Position numbers and translations under genes: made by a program. Below the pieces are notes generated by a model. That model made no database searches. It was not told the origin of the DNA and saw nothing but the letters and a program-made list of their open reading frames with translations. Below are positions 26,957 to 35,277 of a DNA stretch of 64,000 nt, in pieces (positions within the stretch are counted from its first letter, which is position 1; each line of letters opens with the position of its first letter). The stretch is from Aeromicrobium sp. PE09-221 (GTDB lineage: Bacteria > Actinomycetota > Actinomycetes > Propionibacteriales > Nocardioidaceae), in contig NZ_MIJB01000010.1 in the NCBI RefSeq assembly GCF_002174305.1, forward strand, positions 1 to 64,000. Direction: 5' to 3'.

Positions 26957-27646
26957 TCAGGCCGCCGCGACCTCCAGGCGACCACGCAGTTCGGCGACCA
27001 GTCGGCGCAGCCGACGGCACACCTGCATCTGGCTGCAGCCGATACGGATGGCGATCTCGCGCTGGCTGAGCTCGTCGTAAAAGCGCATCCGCAGCAGCTC
27101 GCGATCGCTGTCCTCGAGGTCCCGGAGCACGCTGCGCAGCTCCAAGGTCTCCTCGACGCGTTCGAACTCGCTGTCTTCCGTGCCGATCTGTTCGATCACC
27201 TGCTCGCCGTCGGGAGTCGTGGGGGCGGTGGGGGCGAAGCAATGGTGCAGCGACGCGGCACGTCGGACCTCGTCGATCGGCTCGCCGAGTCGCTCGGCCA
27301 GTTCGGCGATGGAGAGCTCCTCCCCGGACTCCGTCTCAGCATCCGCGCGCAGCGCGTTCAACCTCGCCTGGAGCTCCTGCAACCGTCTCGGCGGGCGGAT
27401 GGTCCACCCCGAATCGCGGAAGTGGTGCTTGATCTCCCCATGGATGGTCGCCGTCGCGAAAGGCGCGAAGGCTCCATGCTCGGCGTCATAGCGCTGCGCA
27501 GCCCGAACCAGTCCGGTCAGCGCAACCTGTTCGAGGTCAGCGAGCTCGACCCCGCGCTGGCGATAGCGGCGCGCTAGGGTCAACGCGAGGTTGTGATGGG
27601 TACGGACGAGAGTGTCCAGGTCGTCACGGTGGTTCAGGGTGGGCAT
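26957..27646 (-). CDS. RNA polymerase sigma factor, SigB/F/G subfamily
   Basis: About 229 residues: region 2 with DLEQVALTGLVRAAQRYDAE and FAPFATATIHGEIKHHFRDS, region 3 (ELSIAELAERLGEPIDEVRR) and region 4 (YDELSQREIAIRIGCSQMQV). The WTIRPPRRLQ link is typical of the stress/sporulation-type group. It probably drives general stress genes. ATG 27646 has AAGGAG at the right distance; the longer upstream frame is not needed. No anti-sigma or anti-anti-sigma gene is next to it. The catalase gene is upstream on the same strand, a common member of such regulons. Confidence 0.9.
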   Translation of the reverse strand: MPTLNHRDDLDTLVRTHHNLALTLARRYRQRGVELADLEQVALTGLVRAAQRYDAEHGAFAPFATATIHGEIKHHFRDSGWTIRPPRRLQELQARLNALRADAETESGEELSIAELAERLGEPIDEVRRAASLHHCFAPTAPTTPDGEQVIEQIGTEDSEFERVEETLELRSVLRDLEDSDRELLRMRFYDELSQREIAIRIGCSQMQVCRRLRRLVAELRGRLEVAAA

Positions 27647-27773
27647 AGCGCTCCTTGGAACGCGATCGGCAGGCCGCTTTCTGACCTGCTCCTCACTCTG
27701 CCCCGGTTCGCAGTCCGCGGCAACCGCTCTCAGCGAGATCTCAGTCAGCACGGAGGCGGAGGAGCCGTGCCGC

Positions 27774-27806
27774 GGTCTCCCGGTCCGCGCCAGCGACCGG
27801 GAGACC
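27774..27806 (-). terminator. Catalase gene terminator
   Basis: GGTCTCCCGGTC and GACCGGGAGACC are perfect 12-bp arms with a 9-base loop, located 17 bases beyond the catalase stop and upstream of the sigma gene. Confidence 0.75.
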
Positions 27807-27822
27807 CCGCTTCGTGTGGGTG

Positions 27823-29982
27823 TCAGATCCCGAGGACACGATCCCAGCAACGATGCCCCGAGAGAAGCTCCACCATCGACGAGACGACCCGATCGGTGCC
27901 CCCGAAGATCACGCCGATCTCATCCACCGGCACATGACAATGCTCGGCGACCCGCTCGCCGTCCTCACCCCAGAAGGCCAGCGCCTTGGCGTGTCGGTGT
28001 GCTTCGGCGATCATCACCTGCGCCGAGGAGGTCGCTGGGCCGTCGAGGCGCTCGATACCGCTACCGACCATCACGGCGTCGAACTCGATCGAGCGCGCTG
28101 CCGTCAGCGGACGCTCGGCCGCGACGGTGCCATCGGCGCACGCCACCTCGCCGGCGCGTGCCGACAAGACGGCCGCGACGATGCCCTGCGCCTCCAGGCC
28201 CGCCACGATGGCGGCCGCGCCCGTGGACTCCTCGGTCACCAGCACCGCCACACGCCGGCCCGTCACGGGCCAGGTGCCCCCGACCTGGGAAAGTGCGGGA
28301 CTGCTTTCGACGGGCCCCTCGTCCTCACCGGGGTCCGCGGAGGGGGCGGGGAGGCCGAGGCGCTGCGCCACTTCCTCGCACAGCCGTCGGTCGATGCGCG
28401 CCAGTTGGGCGAGCTGCCGCTCGCGGATCGTCGGCTCGTAGACCTTGGAGAGTTCGAAGGCATAGGCATCGATCGTGTGCTGCTGCTCGATGGCCGACAG
28501 GCTTCTCCAGAACAGTCGCGGCTGGCTGAAGTGATCGTCGAAGGACGCTGGGGCCTCGCGGGTCTTGGTGGTCTGGGGGAGCGGCATCGGGGTGTCGATG
28601 AACCCGCTCTCGCCGGCTAGGAAGGGACATCCTCCGTCGAGGGAGTTCGGCCGGTAGGGCGCGACCCCCTCATGGACCGCCTGCTGGTGGAAGCCGTCGC
28701 GCAACATGTCGTTGACCGGCGCGTGCGGCCGGTTGATCGGGATCTGGGCGAAGTTGGGACCTCCCAGGCGGGTGAGCTGCGTGTCCAGATAGGAGAACAG
28801 CCGACCCTGCAGCAGCGGATCGTCGGTGGCGTCGATGCCGCGGACGAAGTGGCCCGCGTGGAAGGCCACCTGCTCGGTCTCTGCGAAGTAGTTGCTCGGA
28901 TTGCGGGTGAGGATCAGCTCGCCGATCGGGTGGACCGGTGCGAGCTCCTCGGGCACGATCTTGGTCGGATCGAGCAGGTCGATGCCCTCGAAGGTCTGAT
29001 CGCCGCCATCCTCGAAGAGTTGCACGCCGAGGGTCCACCGGGGATAGGCGCCCGCTTCGATCGCATCGGCGAGATCGCGACGATGCAGGTCGGGGTCGAC
29101 TCCAGCGGCGATCTGCGCCTCCTCCCAGACGAGCGAGTGCACGCCGTTCTCGGGTTTCCAGTGGAACTTGGCGAGGGTTGTGCTCCCGTCCTCGGCCACG
29201 AGGCGGAAGGTGTGCACCCCGAAGCCCTCCATCATGCGATAGGAACGGGGGATGCCTCGGTCGGACATGTTCCAGATCGTGTGGTGTTGCGCCTCGGTGT
29301 GCAGGGAGACGAAGTCCCAGAAGGTGTCGTGGGCGGACTGGGCCTGCGGGATCTCTCGATCCGGGTGCGGCTTGCCCGCATGGATGACATCGGGGAACTT
29401 GATCGCGTCCTGGATGAAGAAGACCGGGATGTTGTTGCCGACGAGATCGAAGTTGCCCTCCTCGGTATAGAACTTGACCGCGAAGCCACGCGTGTCCCGT
29501 ACGGTGTCGGCCGATCCCCGTGAGCCCAGCACGGTCGAGAAGCGCACGAAGACCGGAGTCTCCTGCTCCGGCTGCAGGAATTGCGCACAGCAGAAGGACG
29601 AGGCCCGGCCGAAGGAGCGGAAGACCCCGTGCGCGGCGGCGCCGCGGGCATGGACCACGCGCTCAGGGATCCGCTCGTGATCGAAGTGCATGACCTTCTC
29701 GCGCAGGTGGTGGTCCTGCAGGAGGGCCGGCCCGCGTTCGCCGGCCTTGAGCGAGTGGTCGGTCTCGCGGAGGGGCACGCCTTGCGCCGTCGTGAGCCGG
29801 TCGCCCTGTTGCGCGCGGGCATTCGGGTCCGCCGCGACCGGGTGGCCGGTCGCGGTGACGGTGTCGGGAGTCGTCTGGTCGGGCTTGGGGTACGGTGCCT
29901 CCCCGCTCGGCGAGGTCGGCTCCTCGTACGGGGGCGGTACGGCGCCGGGGGCACCCGGCGGACGCTGCGGATCGTTGCTCAT
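27823..29982 (-). CDS. katE: Large-subunit catalase (HPII/KatE type)
   Basis: About 719 residues, the long clade. There is a proline-rich N-terminus, the catalase core with H111 in VHARGAAAHG, the distal Asn in LVGNNIPVFFIQD and proximal heme Tyr in RLFSYLDTQ, and a C-terminal flavodoxin/DJ-1-like domain (about 560-719: WPVTGRRVAVLVTEESTGAA). It disproportionates hydrogen peroxide in the cytoplasm. ATG 29982 with AGGAG upstream is preferred to an ATG 33 bases earlier. It neighbours a stress sigma factor and two GAF-ANTAR regulators, so it likely belongs to the general stress response. Confidence 0.96.
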   Translation of the reverse strand: MSNDPQRPPGAPGAVPPPYEEPTSPSGEAPYPKPDQTTPDTVTATGHPVAADPNARAQQGDRLTTAQGVPLRETDHSLKAGERGPALLQDHHLREKVMHFDHERIPERVVHARGAAAHGVFRSFGRASSFCCAQFLQPEQETPVFVRFSTVLGSRGSADTVRDTRGFAVKFYTEEGNFDLVGNNIPVFFIQDAIKFPDVIHAGKPHPDREIPQAQSAHDTFWDFVSLHTEAQHHTIWNMSDRGIPRSYRMMEGFGVHTFRLVAEDGSTTLAKFHWKPENGVHSLVWEEAQIAAGVDPDLHRRDLADAIEAGAYPRWTLGVQLFEDGGDQTFEGIDLLDPTKIVPEELAPVHPIGELILTRNPSNYFAETEQVAFHAGHFVRGIDATDDPLLQGRLFSYLDTQLTRLGGPNFAQIPINRPHAPVNDMLRDGFHQQAVHEGVAPYRPNSLDGGCPFLAGESGFIDTPMPLPQTTKTREAPASFDDHFSQPRLFWRSLSAIEQQHTIDAYAFELSKVYEPTIRERQLAQLARIDRRLCEEVAQRLGLPAPSADPGEDEGPVESSPALSQVGGTWPVTGRRVAVLVTEESTGAAAIVAGLEAQGIVAAVLSARAGEVACADGTVAAERPLTAARSIEFDAVMVGSGIERLDGPATSSAQVMIAEAHRHAKALAFWGEDGERVAEHCHVPVDEIGVIFGGTDRVVSSMVELLSGHRCWDRVLGI

Positions 29983-30116
29983 GCTCGGCTCCTGTCGGGA
30001 TGATGGCCAGGCCACCTGGTCGGGCTCGCCGTGCTGGTCACGGCCGTCCTCGAGCCGGCGTCCTCGGGACTCGCTGTGGTCATGGCGTGACCGTGCCCTG
30101 GACCTGGTGCTCTGAA

Positions 30117-30854
30117 TCAGGCCGAGGGCAGCTCCTCGGCCTCGCCGTCGTCCCCGGCCGGCGTGAGCCCGTCGACCGCCCCTCCGGCCACCAGCCGACG
30201 GGCGAGATGCGTGAGCTTGATGTTCTGGTGCTGCGAGAGCCGGCTCAGGACCGCGAAGGCCGCCTCGGCGGTCAGATCGAAACGCTCCATCACGATGCCC
30301 TGCGCCTGTCCGACGACGGTCCGGGTCGTGAGCGCCCGGTCCAGGTGCTCGTGTCGCCGGACCATCGCGAAGTGGGCGGCCACGTGCTCCGACAGTGTGG
30401 CGGGAAGGCGCGCGGCGTCCTCGGGTCGGCGCGTCCAGAGCTCGAGCACGCCGATGATCGTGTCCTCATGGCGCAGAGGGAACGCCCGGACGGCACCGTG
30501 ACCGTTGACCGCGGTCCAGGCGGCGGACCACCTCGGCCACCGTTCGCCGGCATCGAGGGCGCTGGCGCTGACCGTCGCCCCGGTGGCGACCGCATGGAAG
30601 GAGGGACCCTCTCGCCACTGGAGTTGGCGGTGCCATGGGGCGTCGTCCACCGTGCCCGTGGCGGCGAGATGCGAGAGCCGCATCCGGCGTCCGGTCTGGC
30701 CCAAGGCGGCGAACGTGCAGCCCTCGAGCACGTCGGCGCAGAAGAGGGCACAGTCATGTGCGAAGCCCGCCAGCTCCTGATGATGCGACCAGCGGACAAC
30801 GGCGGAGGCAAGCTTCTCGGAGAAGCTGTCGTTCAACGACGCGCCTAACGTCAC
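30117..30854 (-). CDS. GAF-ANTAR antitermination regulator (1)
   Basis: About 245 residues: a GAF-like sensor domain (about 20-170, with WREGPSFHAVATGATVSAS and EDTIIGVLELWTRR) and a C-terminal ANTAR RNA-binding domain (about 180-235, RTVVGQAQGIVMERFDLTAE, AAFAVLSRLSQHQNIKL). ANTAR proteins bind paired hexaloop hairpins in nascent RNA and prevent termination. The start is uncertain; GTG 30854 is chosen. It is divergent from a second GAF-ANTAR gene, an unusual pairing. The signal bound by the GAF domain is unknown. Confidence 0.88.
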   Translation of the reverse strand: MTLGASLNDSFSEKLASAVVRWSHHQELAGFAHDCALFCADVLEGCTFAALGQTGRRMRLSHLAATGTVDDAPWHRQLQWREGPSFHAVATGATVSASALDAGERWPRWSAAWTAVNGHGAVRAFPLRHEDTIIGVLELWTRRPEDAARLPATLSEHVAAHFAMVRRHEHLDRALTTRTVVGQAQGIVMERFDLTAEAAFAVLSRLSQHQNIKLTHLARRLVAGGAVDGLTPAGDDGEAEELPSA

Positions 30855-30973
30855 GACGCTCGATGGCCACGCTCTGACCGGTGCGTCGACAGGAAGATTA
30901 CGCGGCTCGTAGAGTAGACAGACCAGTAGGCTGTCGTGACCTCGACAGGCCGTCGCCAGTGGAGGGGACAACG

Positions 30974-31663
30974 ATGCGCTTCGAGGTGAGCGATCTGACC
31001 GAGCTCGTCATGGAACTGGCCGATTTCCCGGGACTGGACAAGTCGGTGGAACGGGTCACCGAGACCGCGCGGTGGCTCTTCGAGGCCGATGAGGCCGGCG
31101 TGACCGTCATCCGCGGACGACGCCTGGAGACGATCGGGCCTACCCAGCTGATCGCCCTCCGAGCCGACGAGCTGCAATACGAGCTCCGCGAGGGGCCGTG
31201 TGTGGACGCGGCCACCGAGCAGCAGCTGGTCGTCTCCGACGACCCGCAGCGCGATGACCGATGGCCTCGATGGGGACCGGCGATCGCCGGTCTCGGCATC
31301 CGCAGCGTGGTGGCCGTCGATCTGGTGACCGAGACCAGCCGATTCGGCGCGCTGAACCTCTACGGCCGCCGGCACGAGCAGTTCGCACATCTCGACCCCG
31401 ATGAGCTCCGCCTCTTCGCCGACCACGTCACGGCCTCGCTCATGGCGGCGAAAGTGGTGGACTCGCTCGAGTCGGCGCTGGCCCAGCGGACCTCGATCGG
31501 TCGTGCGGAAGGCATCTTGATGGAACGCTTCTCGATCGACGCGGTCGCCGCCTTCGCGGTCCTCAAGAGGGCGTCACAGCACTCGAATGTCAAGGTCGGC
31601 GAGATCTCCCGCCTGTTGGTCGACGAAGGCGATGACAGCCGGATCCGCGGCATGGAGTCGTGA
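30974..31663 (+). CDS. GAF-ANTAR antitermination regulator (2)
   Basis: 229 residues: GAF domain (about 15-155, with VTVIRGRRLETIGPTQLIAL and ELREGPCVDAATEQQLVVSD) and ANTAR domain (about 165-220, RTSIGRAEGILMERFSIDAV, AAFAVLKRASQHSNVKV). ATG 30974 follows GGAGGGG. Its relation to the divergent paralogue is clear in the ANTAR part and weak in the GAF part, so the two probably sense different signals but act on similar RNA hairpins. About 120 bp separates the two start codons. Confidence 0.9.
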   Translation: MRFEVSDLTELVMELADFPGLDKSVERVTETARWLFEADEAGVTVIRGRRLETIGPTQLIALRADELQYELREGPCVDAATEQQLVVSDDPQRDDRWPRWGPAIAGLGIRSVVAVDLVTETSRFGALNLYGRRHEQFAHLDPDELRLFADHVTASLMAAKVVDSLESALAQRTSIGRAEGILMERFSIDAVAAFAVLKRASQHSNVKVGEISRLLVDEGDDSRIRGMES

Positions 31664-31730
31664 GGCCACGGCACACCTTCGTTAGCGTGGCATCACTCAT
31701 GTTCGCCCCCGAGACGAAGGAGTGCCCACG

Positions 31731-32354
31731 GTGAACGACACCCACCCGAAGCTGGCACGGCTCTACGCATTGAAGGATGCCGACGAGGCCCGTCAGGTGT
31801 ACGACGACTGGGCCGAGGAGTACGACCACGACACCGTCGGCGCTATGGGCTATGTCGCGCCGGCAATCGCCGCCGAAAAGCTCGCCGAACGCATCGAGGA
31901 CGGTGTGAGCGTGCTCGACGCCGGCTGTGGAACCGGACTCGTGGGCGAGGAGGTCCGTCGTCATCGCGATGTCGTTCTCGACGGCATCGACCTGTCTCCA
32001 GGCATGCTCGAACGCGCGAGGGCGAGGGATGTCTACCGCTCGCTGGAGACCGCCGATCTCACCACACGGCTGTCGATCGACAACGACACCTACGACGCGG
32101 TCGTCTGCGTCGGGACGCTGACGGGCGGCCATGTCGGTCCGGCGGTGCTCGCGGAGTTCGCGCGGATCACGACGCCGGGCGGGGTCATCGTCGTCACCGT
32201 GCACTCCGATGTCTGGGAATCCGGCGGCTACCGGGCTGAAATCGAGCGCCTGGTCGCCCTCGGAGCGGTCACGGCCGAGATCGCCGAGCGCCCCTATCAC
32301 GTCCGCGAGAAGATGAGCTGCCGCCTCTGCGTCCTCACACTCCCGAGAACGTGA
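31731..32354 (+). CDS. Class I SAM-dependent methyltransferase
   Basis: About 207 residues: VLDAGCGTGLVGEEVRRH is SAM motif I, DGIDLSPGML motif II, and DAVVCVGTLTGGHVGP the region around motif IV. The N-terminus ARQVYDDWAEEYDHD resembles Williams-Beuren-type small-molecule methyltransferases. Substrate unknown. GTG 31731 is chosen since AAGGAG lies 9 bases upstream; GTG 31722 overlaps that site. It precedes the diiron oxygenase gene by about 100 bp on the same strand but has a separate-looking promoter region between. Confidence 0.85.
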   Translation: MNDTHPKLARLYALKDADEARQVYDDWAEEYDHDTVGAMGYVAPAIAAEKLAERIEDGVSVLDAGCGTGLVGEEVRRHRDVVLDGIDLSPGMLERARARDVYRSLETADLTTRLSIDNDTYDAVVCVGTLTGGHVGPAVLAEFARITTPGGVIVVTVHSDVWESGGYRAEIERLVALGAVTAEIAERPYHVREKMSCRLCVLTLPRT

Positions 32355-32369
32355 CAGTGCAGATGTCAC
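32351..32369. promoter_or_regulatory. Candidate operator upstream of diiron oxygenase
   Basis: GTGACA and TGTCAC are perfect 6-bp arms spaced by 7 bases, followed at 32377 by TTGACA, a consensus-like -35 hexamer. No regulator gene is adjacent. It overlaps the last codon of the methyltransferase gene. Confidence 0.4.
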
Positions 32370-32461
32370 ATACCTATTGACAGGGTTCTCCGGGGCACGG
32401 AGGATGGTGGCAAGCGCCAGGACCCGGTCGACGACCACGACCGGGGGACGAGGAGACGGCC

Positions 32462-33496
32462 ATGACCACCGATGCCGCCGATCGAGCACTGCTCGACCAG
32501 ATCGACTGGGACGCCCCGGAGATCCCGGAGGGGCTCTCCACGGCCGAATACGATGAGGTGCTGCACCGCCTCTCCGTGGCCTCCGTCGAGCGTCATTTCG
32601 ATGCCTTCGCCGATATCGACTGGGACCACCCCGACTTCGAGGTGCGGCACGATGATCCGCGCTGGCGGCTCCCGGAGGCCGATCCGCTGGGCGGCAGCGA
32701 CTGGTACCGGGCCCAGCCCCTCGACAGACAGATCGCCATGGGACTGTGGCGGCAGTCCAATATCTTCAAGGTCGGCTGGCAGTTCGAGAGCATCCTCATC
32801 CGCGGCATCCTGCAGTACAACTTCAGCCTGCCCAATCGGTCCACGGAGTACCGGTACCTCATGCACGAGGCCACCGAGGAATGCCACCACATCCAGATGT
32901 TCCAGGAGGCGGTGAACCGGGTCGGCATCGATGTCTCGGGCATGCCGCGCTGGATCCGCGCCGTGAGTCCGTTCCTGCCGCTCGTGGCCCACCGGATGCC
33001 GGTCATCTTCTTCGTCGGCGTGCTCGCCGGGGAGGAGCCCATCGATCACCTGCAGAAGGCCGTGCTGCGCAGCCGTCGAGAGATCCACCCGGTGATGGGC
33101 CGGATCATGGAGATCCATGTCGCCGAGGAGGCCCGGCACATTTCCTTCGCGCACGAATTCGTCAAGAGACATGCTCCACGGTTGAACCCGGTCTCGCGGT
33201 TCCTCGTGTCGCTGATGTTCCCCGTCATCATGCGGATCCTCGGCGACGCGATCCTGCTGCCGCCCAAGGAGTTCCAGCGGCGCTTCGATGTCCCCGAGGG
33301 ACTCATCGACGAGCTGTACTGGAAGTCCGACGCGTCCGAGCGGTTCCTGGGCGACACCTTCGCCGATGTGCGCATGCTGGCCGAGGAGTCAGGGCTCATG
33401 AATCCGGTGAGCCGCCGCGTATGGAAGCGGCTGCGGATGCTCGGCCGGCGTCCATCGCGTTTCCGCAGCGAGCCGCCGACAGCCTTCGCCGGGTGA
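32462..33496 (+). CDS. AurF-like diiron oxygenase
   Basis: 344 residues related to p-aminobenzoate N-oxygenase AurF. Helix motifs carrying iron ligands are present: HEATEECHHIQMFQEAV, FFVGVLAGEEPIDH and MEIHVAEEARHISFAHEF. It should activate oxygen at a carboxylate/His diiron site to oxidise an amine or a C-H bond; the substrate is unknown. The next gene, 4 bp downstream, encodes a ferredoxin fused to a flavin reductase, an obvious electron source, so the two form a redox pair. The start has GAGGAGA upstream. No biosynthetic cluster surrounds it. Confidence 0.85.
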   Translation: MTTDAADRALLDQIDWDAPEIPEGLSTAEYDEVLHRLSVASVERHFDAFADIDWDHPDFEVRHDDPRWRLPEADPLGGSDWYRAQPLDRQIAMGLWRQSNIFKVGWQFESILIRGILQYNFSLPNRSTEYRYLMHEATEECHHIQMFQEAVNRVGIDVSGMPRWIRAVSPFLPLVAHRMPVIFFVGVLAGEEPIDHLQKAVLRSRREIHPVMGRIMEIHVAEEARHISFAHEFVKRHAPRLNPVSRFLVSLMFPVIMRILGDAILLPPKEFQRRFDVPEGLIDELYWKSDASERFLGDTFADVRMLAEESGLMNPVSRRVWKRLRMLGRRPSRFRSEPPTAFAG

Positions 33497-33500
33497 CCCC

Positions 33501-35207
33501 ATGACCCATGTCGTCACCCGGTCCTGCTGCGGCGACGCCTCATGCGTCTACGCGTGCCCGGTGAACTGCATCCATCCCACCCCCGACGAGCCGGGCTTCG
33601 CGACAGCGGAGATGCTCTACATCGACCCTGCCTCGTGTGTCGACTGCGGGGCCTGCGTGAGTGCCTGCCCGGTCGGTGCGATCAAGCATCACACCAAGCT
33701 CACCGATGCCGAGCTGCCCTTCGTGGCGATCAACGAGATGTTCCATGCCGAGCCGGCCCCACGCCCCCCGCAGGCCAGGACGCCGGTGTACGAACGGCTG
33801 CGCACCGGCGGGGCGACACTGCGCGTAGCCATCGTCGGAGCCGGACCGGCCGGTCTGTACGCCGCGGACGAGCTGCTCCGCCACGATGACGTCCAGGTGA
33901 CCGTGGTCGACCGGCTCCCGACGCCGCACGGACTGGTCCGATCGGGGGTCGCACCGGACCACCCCGACACCAAGGCCGTCTCGGCCCTTTTCGCCAAGAT
34001 CGAGGAGCTGCCCGGTTTCGCCTACAGCCTGGGCGTGGACGTCGGCACGGATGTCAGCCACGAGGATCTCCTCCGCCACGTTGACGCCGTGATCTACGCG
34101 ACGGGCGCCTCCGATGACACGCGTCTCGGCGTTCCGGGAGAGGAGCTTCCCGGAAGCCACCCCGCCACAAGCCTCGTCGGGTGGATCAACGGTCATCCTT
34201 CTCACGCCGATGCCTCCTTCGACCTGTCCGCCGAACGGGTCGTGATCATCGGCAACGGCAATGTCGCGCTGGACATCGCGCGGATTCTGGCGACCGACCC
34301 CGAGCGGCTCACCGGCACCGATATCTCCGATCAGGCGCTGCGGGCGCTGCGCGGCTCGCGCGTGCGCGAGATCGTCATCGTGGCCAGACGCGGGGCAGCC
34401 CAAGCCGCGTGCACGCTCCCGGAGCTGACCAGCCTCTCGCGACGCGACGACCTGACCGTGCTGGTCGAGGGCGATCTGCACCTGGACGAGGGGACGCAGC
34501 GGGCTCGCCGGGACGGCACCATCGATCCACTCCTCGACCACAAGATCAGCCTTCTCGAATCATTGGCGGACCGTTCCGCCCCCGATGACGATCGCCCCCG
34601 GATCGTCTTCCGCTTCGGTCTCTCGCCGTGGGAGATCGAGGGAGCGCGACGTGTCGAGGGGGTGCGGTTGGGCGTCAACACTCTCCGCGTGATCGACGGC
34701 CGCGTGACCGCCGAGCCGACTGAGGAGGCGATCACGATCGACACCTCGCTCGTGCTGCGCTCGGTCGGCTATCGCGGCGTGCCGCTGCGCGACCTCCCCT
34801 TCGACCCCGCCACGGGCACCGTCCCGCATGAGGACGGACGGGTTCGACAGAGTGACCCGGCGTCCCCGCCGGTCTATGTCACCGGGTGGATCAAGCGCGG
34901 ACCCTCGGGATATATCGGCACGAATAAGACGGATGCCCAGGAGACGATCGCCAGTCTGGTGGCCGATGTGAACATCGGCCGAGTGCCACTGGGATCGGCG
35001 ACCCGCGAGCCCCTCGACTCCTTCCTGACCCGGACCCTCCCAGGTGTCGTCGACCTCGCCACCTGGCGCGCGGTGGAGCGCTTCGAACGGGTCCGTGGGG
35101 CAGCCGCTCGGCGTTCTCGCCGCAAGGTCGTCGATCCGGAGCTGATCGCCGCGGTGGCCGAGCGCGTGAGCCGTCCCGGCGGGCGTCCGATGCGTCCGCA
35201 GGTGTGA
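33501..35207 (+). CDS. fprB: Ferredoxin-fused ferredoxin-NADP reductase (FprB type)
   Basis: 568 residues. An N-terminal 7Fe/8Fe ferredoxin domain (about 1-75: CCGDASCVYACPVNC and CVDCGACVSACPVGA) is joined to an adrenodoxin-reductase-like flavoprotein (about 105-560) with FAD motif VAIVGAGPAGLYAADEL, NADP-binding VVIIGNGNVALDIARIL and the late GWIKRGPSGYIGTNK. It passes electrons from NADPH through FAD to iron-sulfur clusters. The gene starts 4 bases after the diiron oxygenase stop, which argues that it feeds that enzyme. The mycobacterial FprB has the same domain order. Confidence 0.94.
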   Translation: MTHVVTRSCCGDASCVYACPVNCIHPTPDEPGFATAEMLYIDPASCVDCGACVSACPVGAIKHHTKLTDAELPFVAINEMFHAEPAPRPPQARTPVYERLRTGGATLRVAIVGAGPAGLYAADELLRHDDVQVTVVDRLPTPHGLVRSGVAPDHPDTKAVSALFAKIEELPGFAYSLGVDVGTDVSHEDLLRHVDAVIYATGASDDTRLGVPGEELPGSHPATSLVGWINGHPSHADASFDLSAERVVIIGNGNVALDIARILATDPERLTGTDISDQALRALRGSRVREIVIVARRGAAQAACTLPELTSLSRRDDLTVLVEGDLHLDEGTQRARRDGTIDPLLDHKISLLESLADRSAPDDDRPRIVFRFGLSPWEIEGARRVEGVRLGVNTLRVIDGRVTAEPTEEAITIDTSLVLRSVGYRGVPLRDLPFDPATGTVPHEDGRVRQSDPASPPVYVTGWIKRGPSGYIGTNKTDAQETIASLVADVNIGRVPLGSATREPLDSFLTRTLPGVVDLATWRAVERFERVRGAAARRSRRKVVDPELIAAVAERVSRPGGRPMRPQV

Positions 35208-35277
35208 CAGCGGTGAGATCGCATCAGCCGGTGTGATCACGGTAGGGTGACGCCCACGCTCGAGAAAGGCCGCGGTC

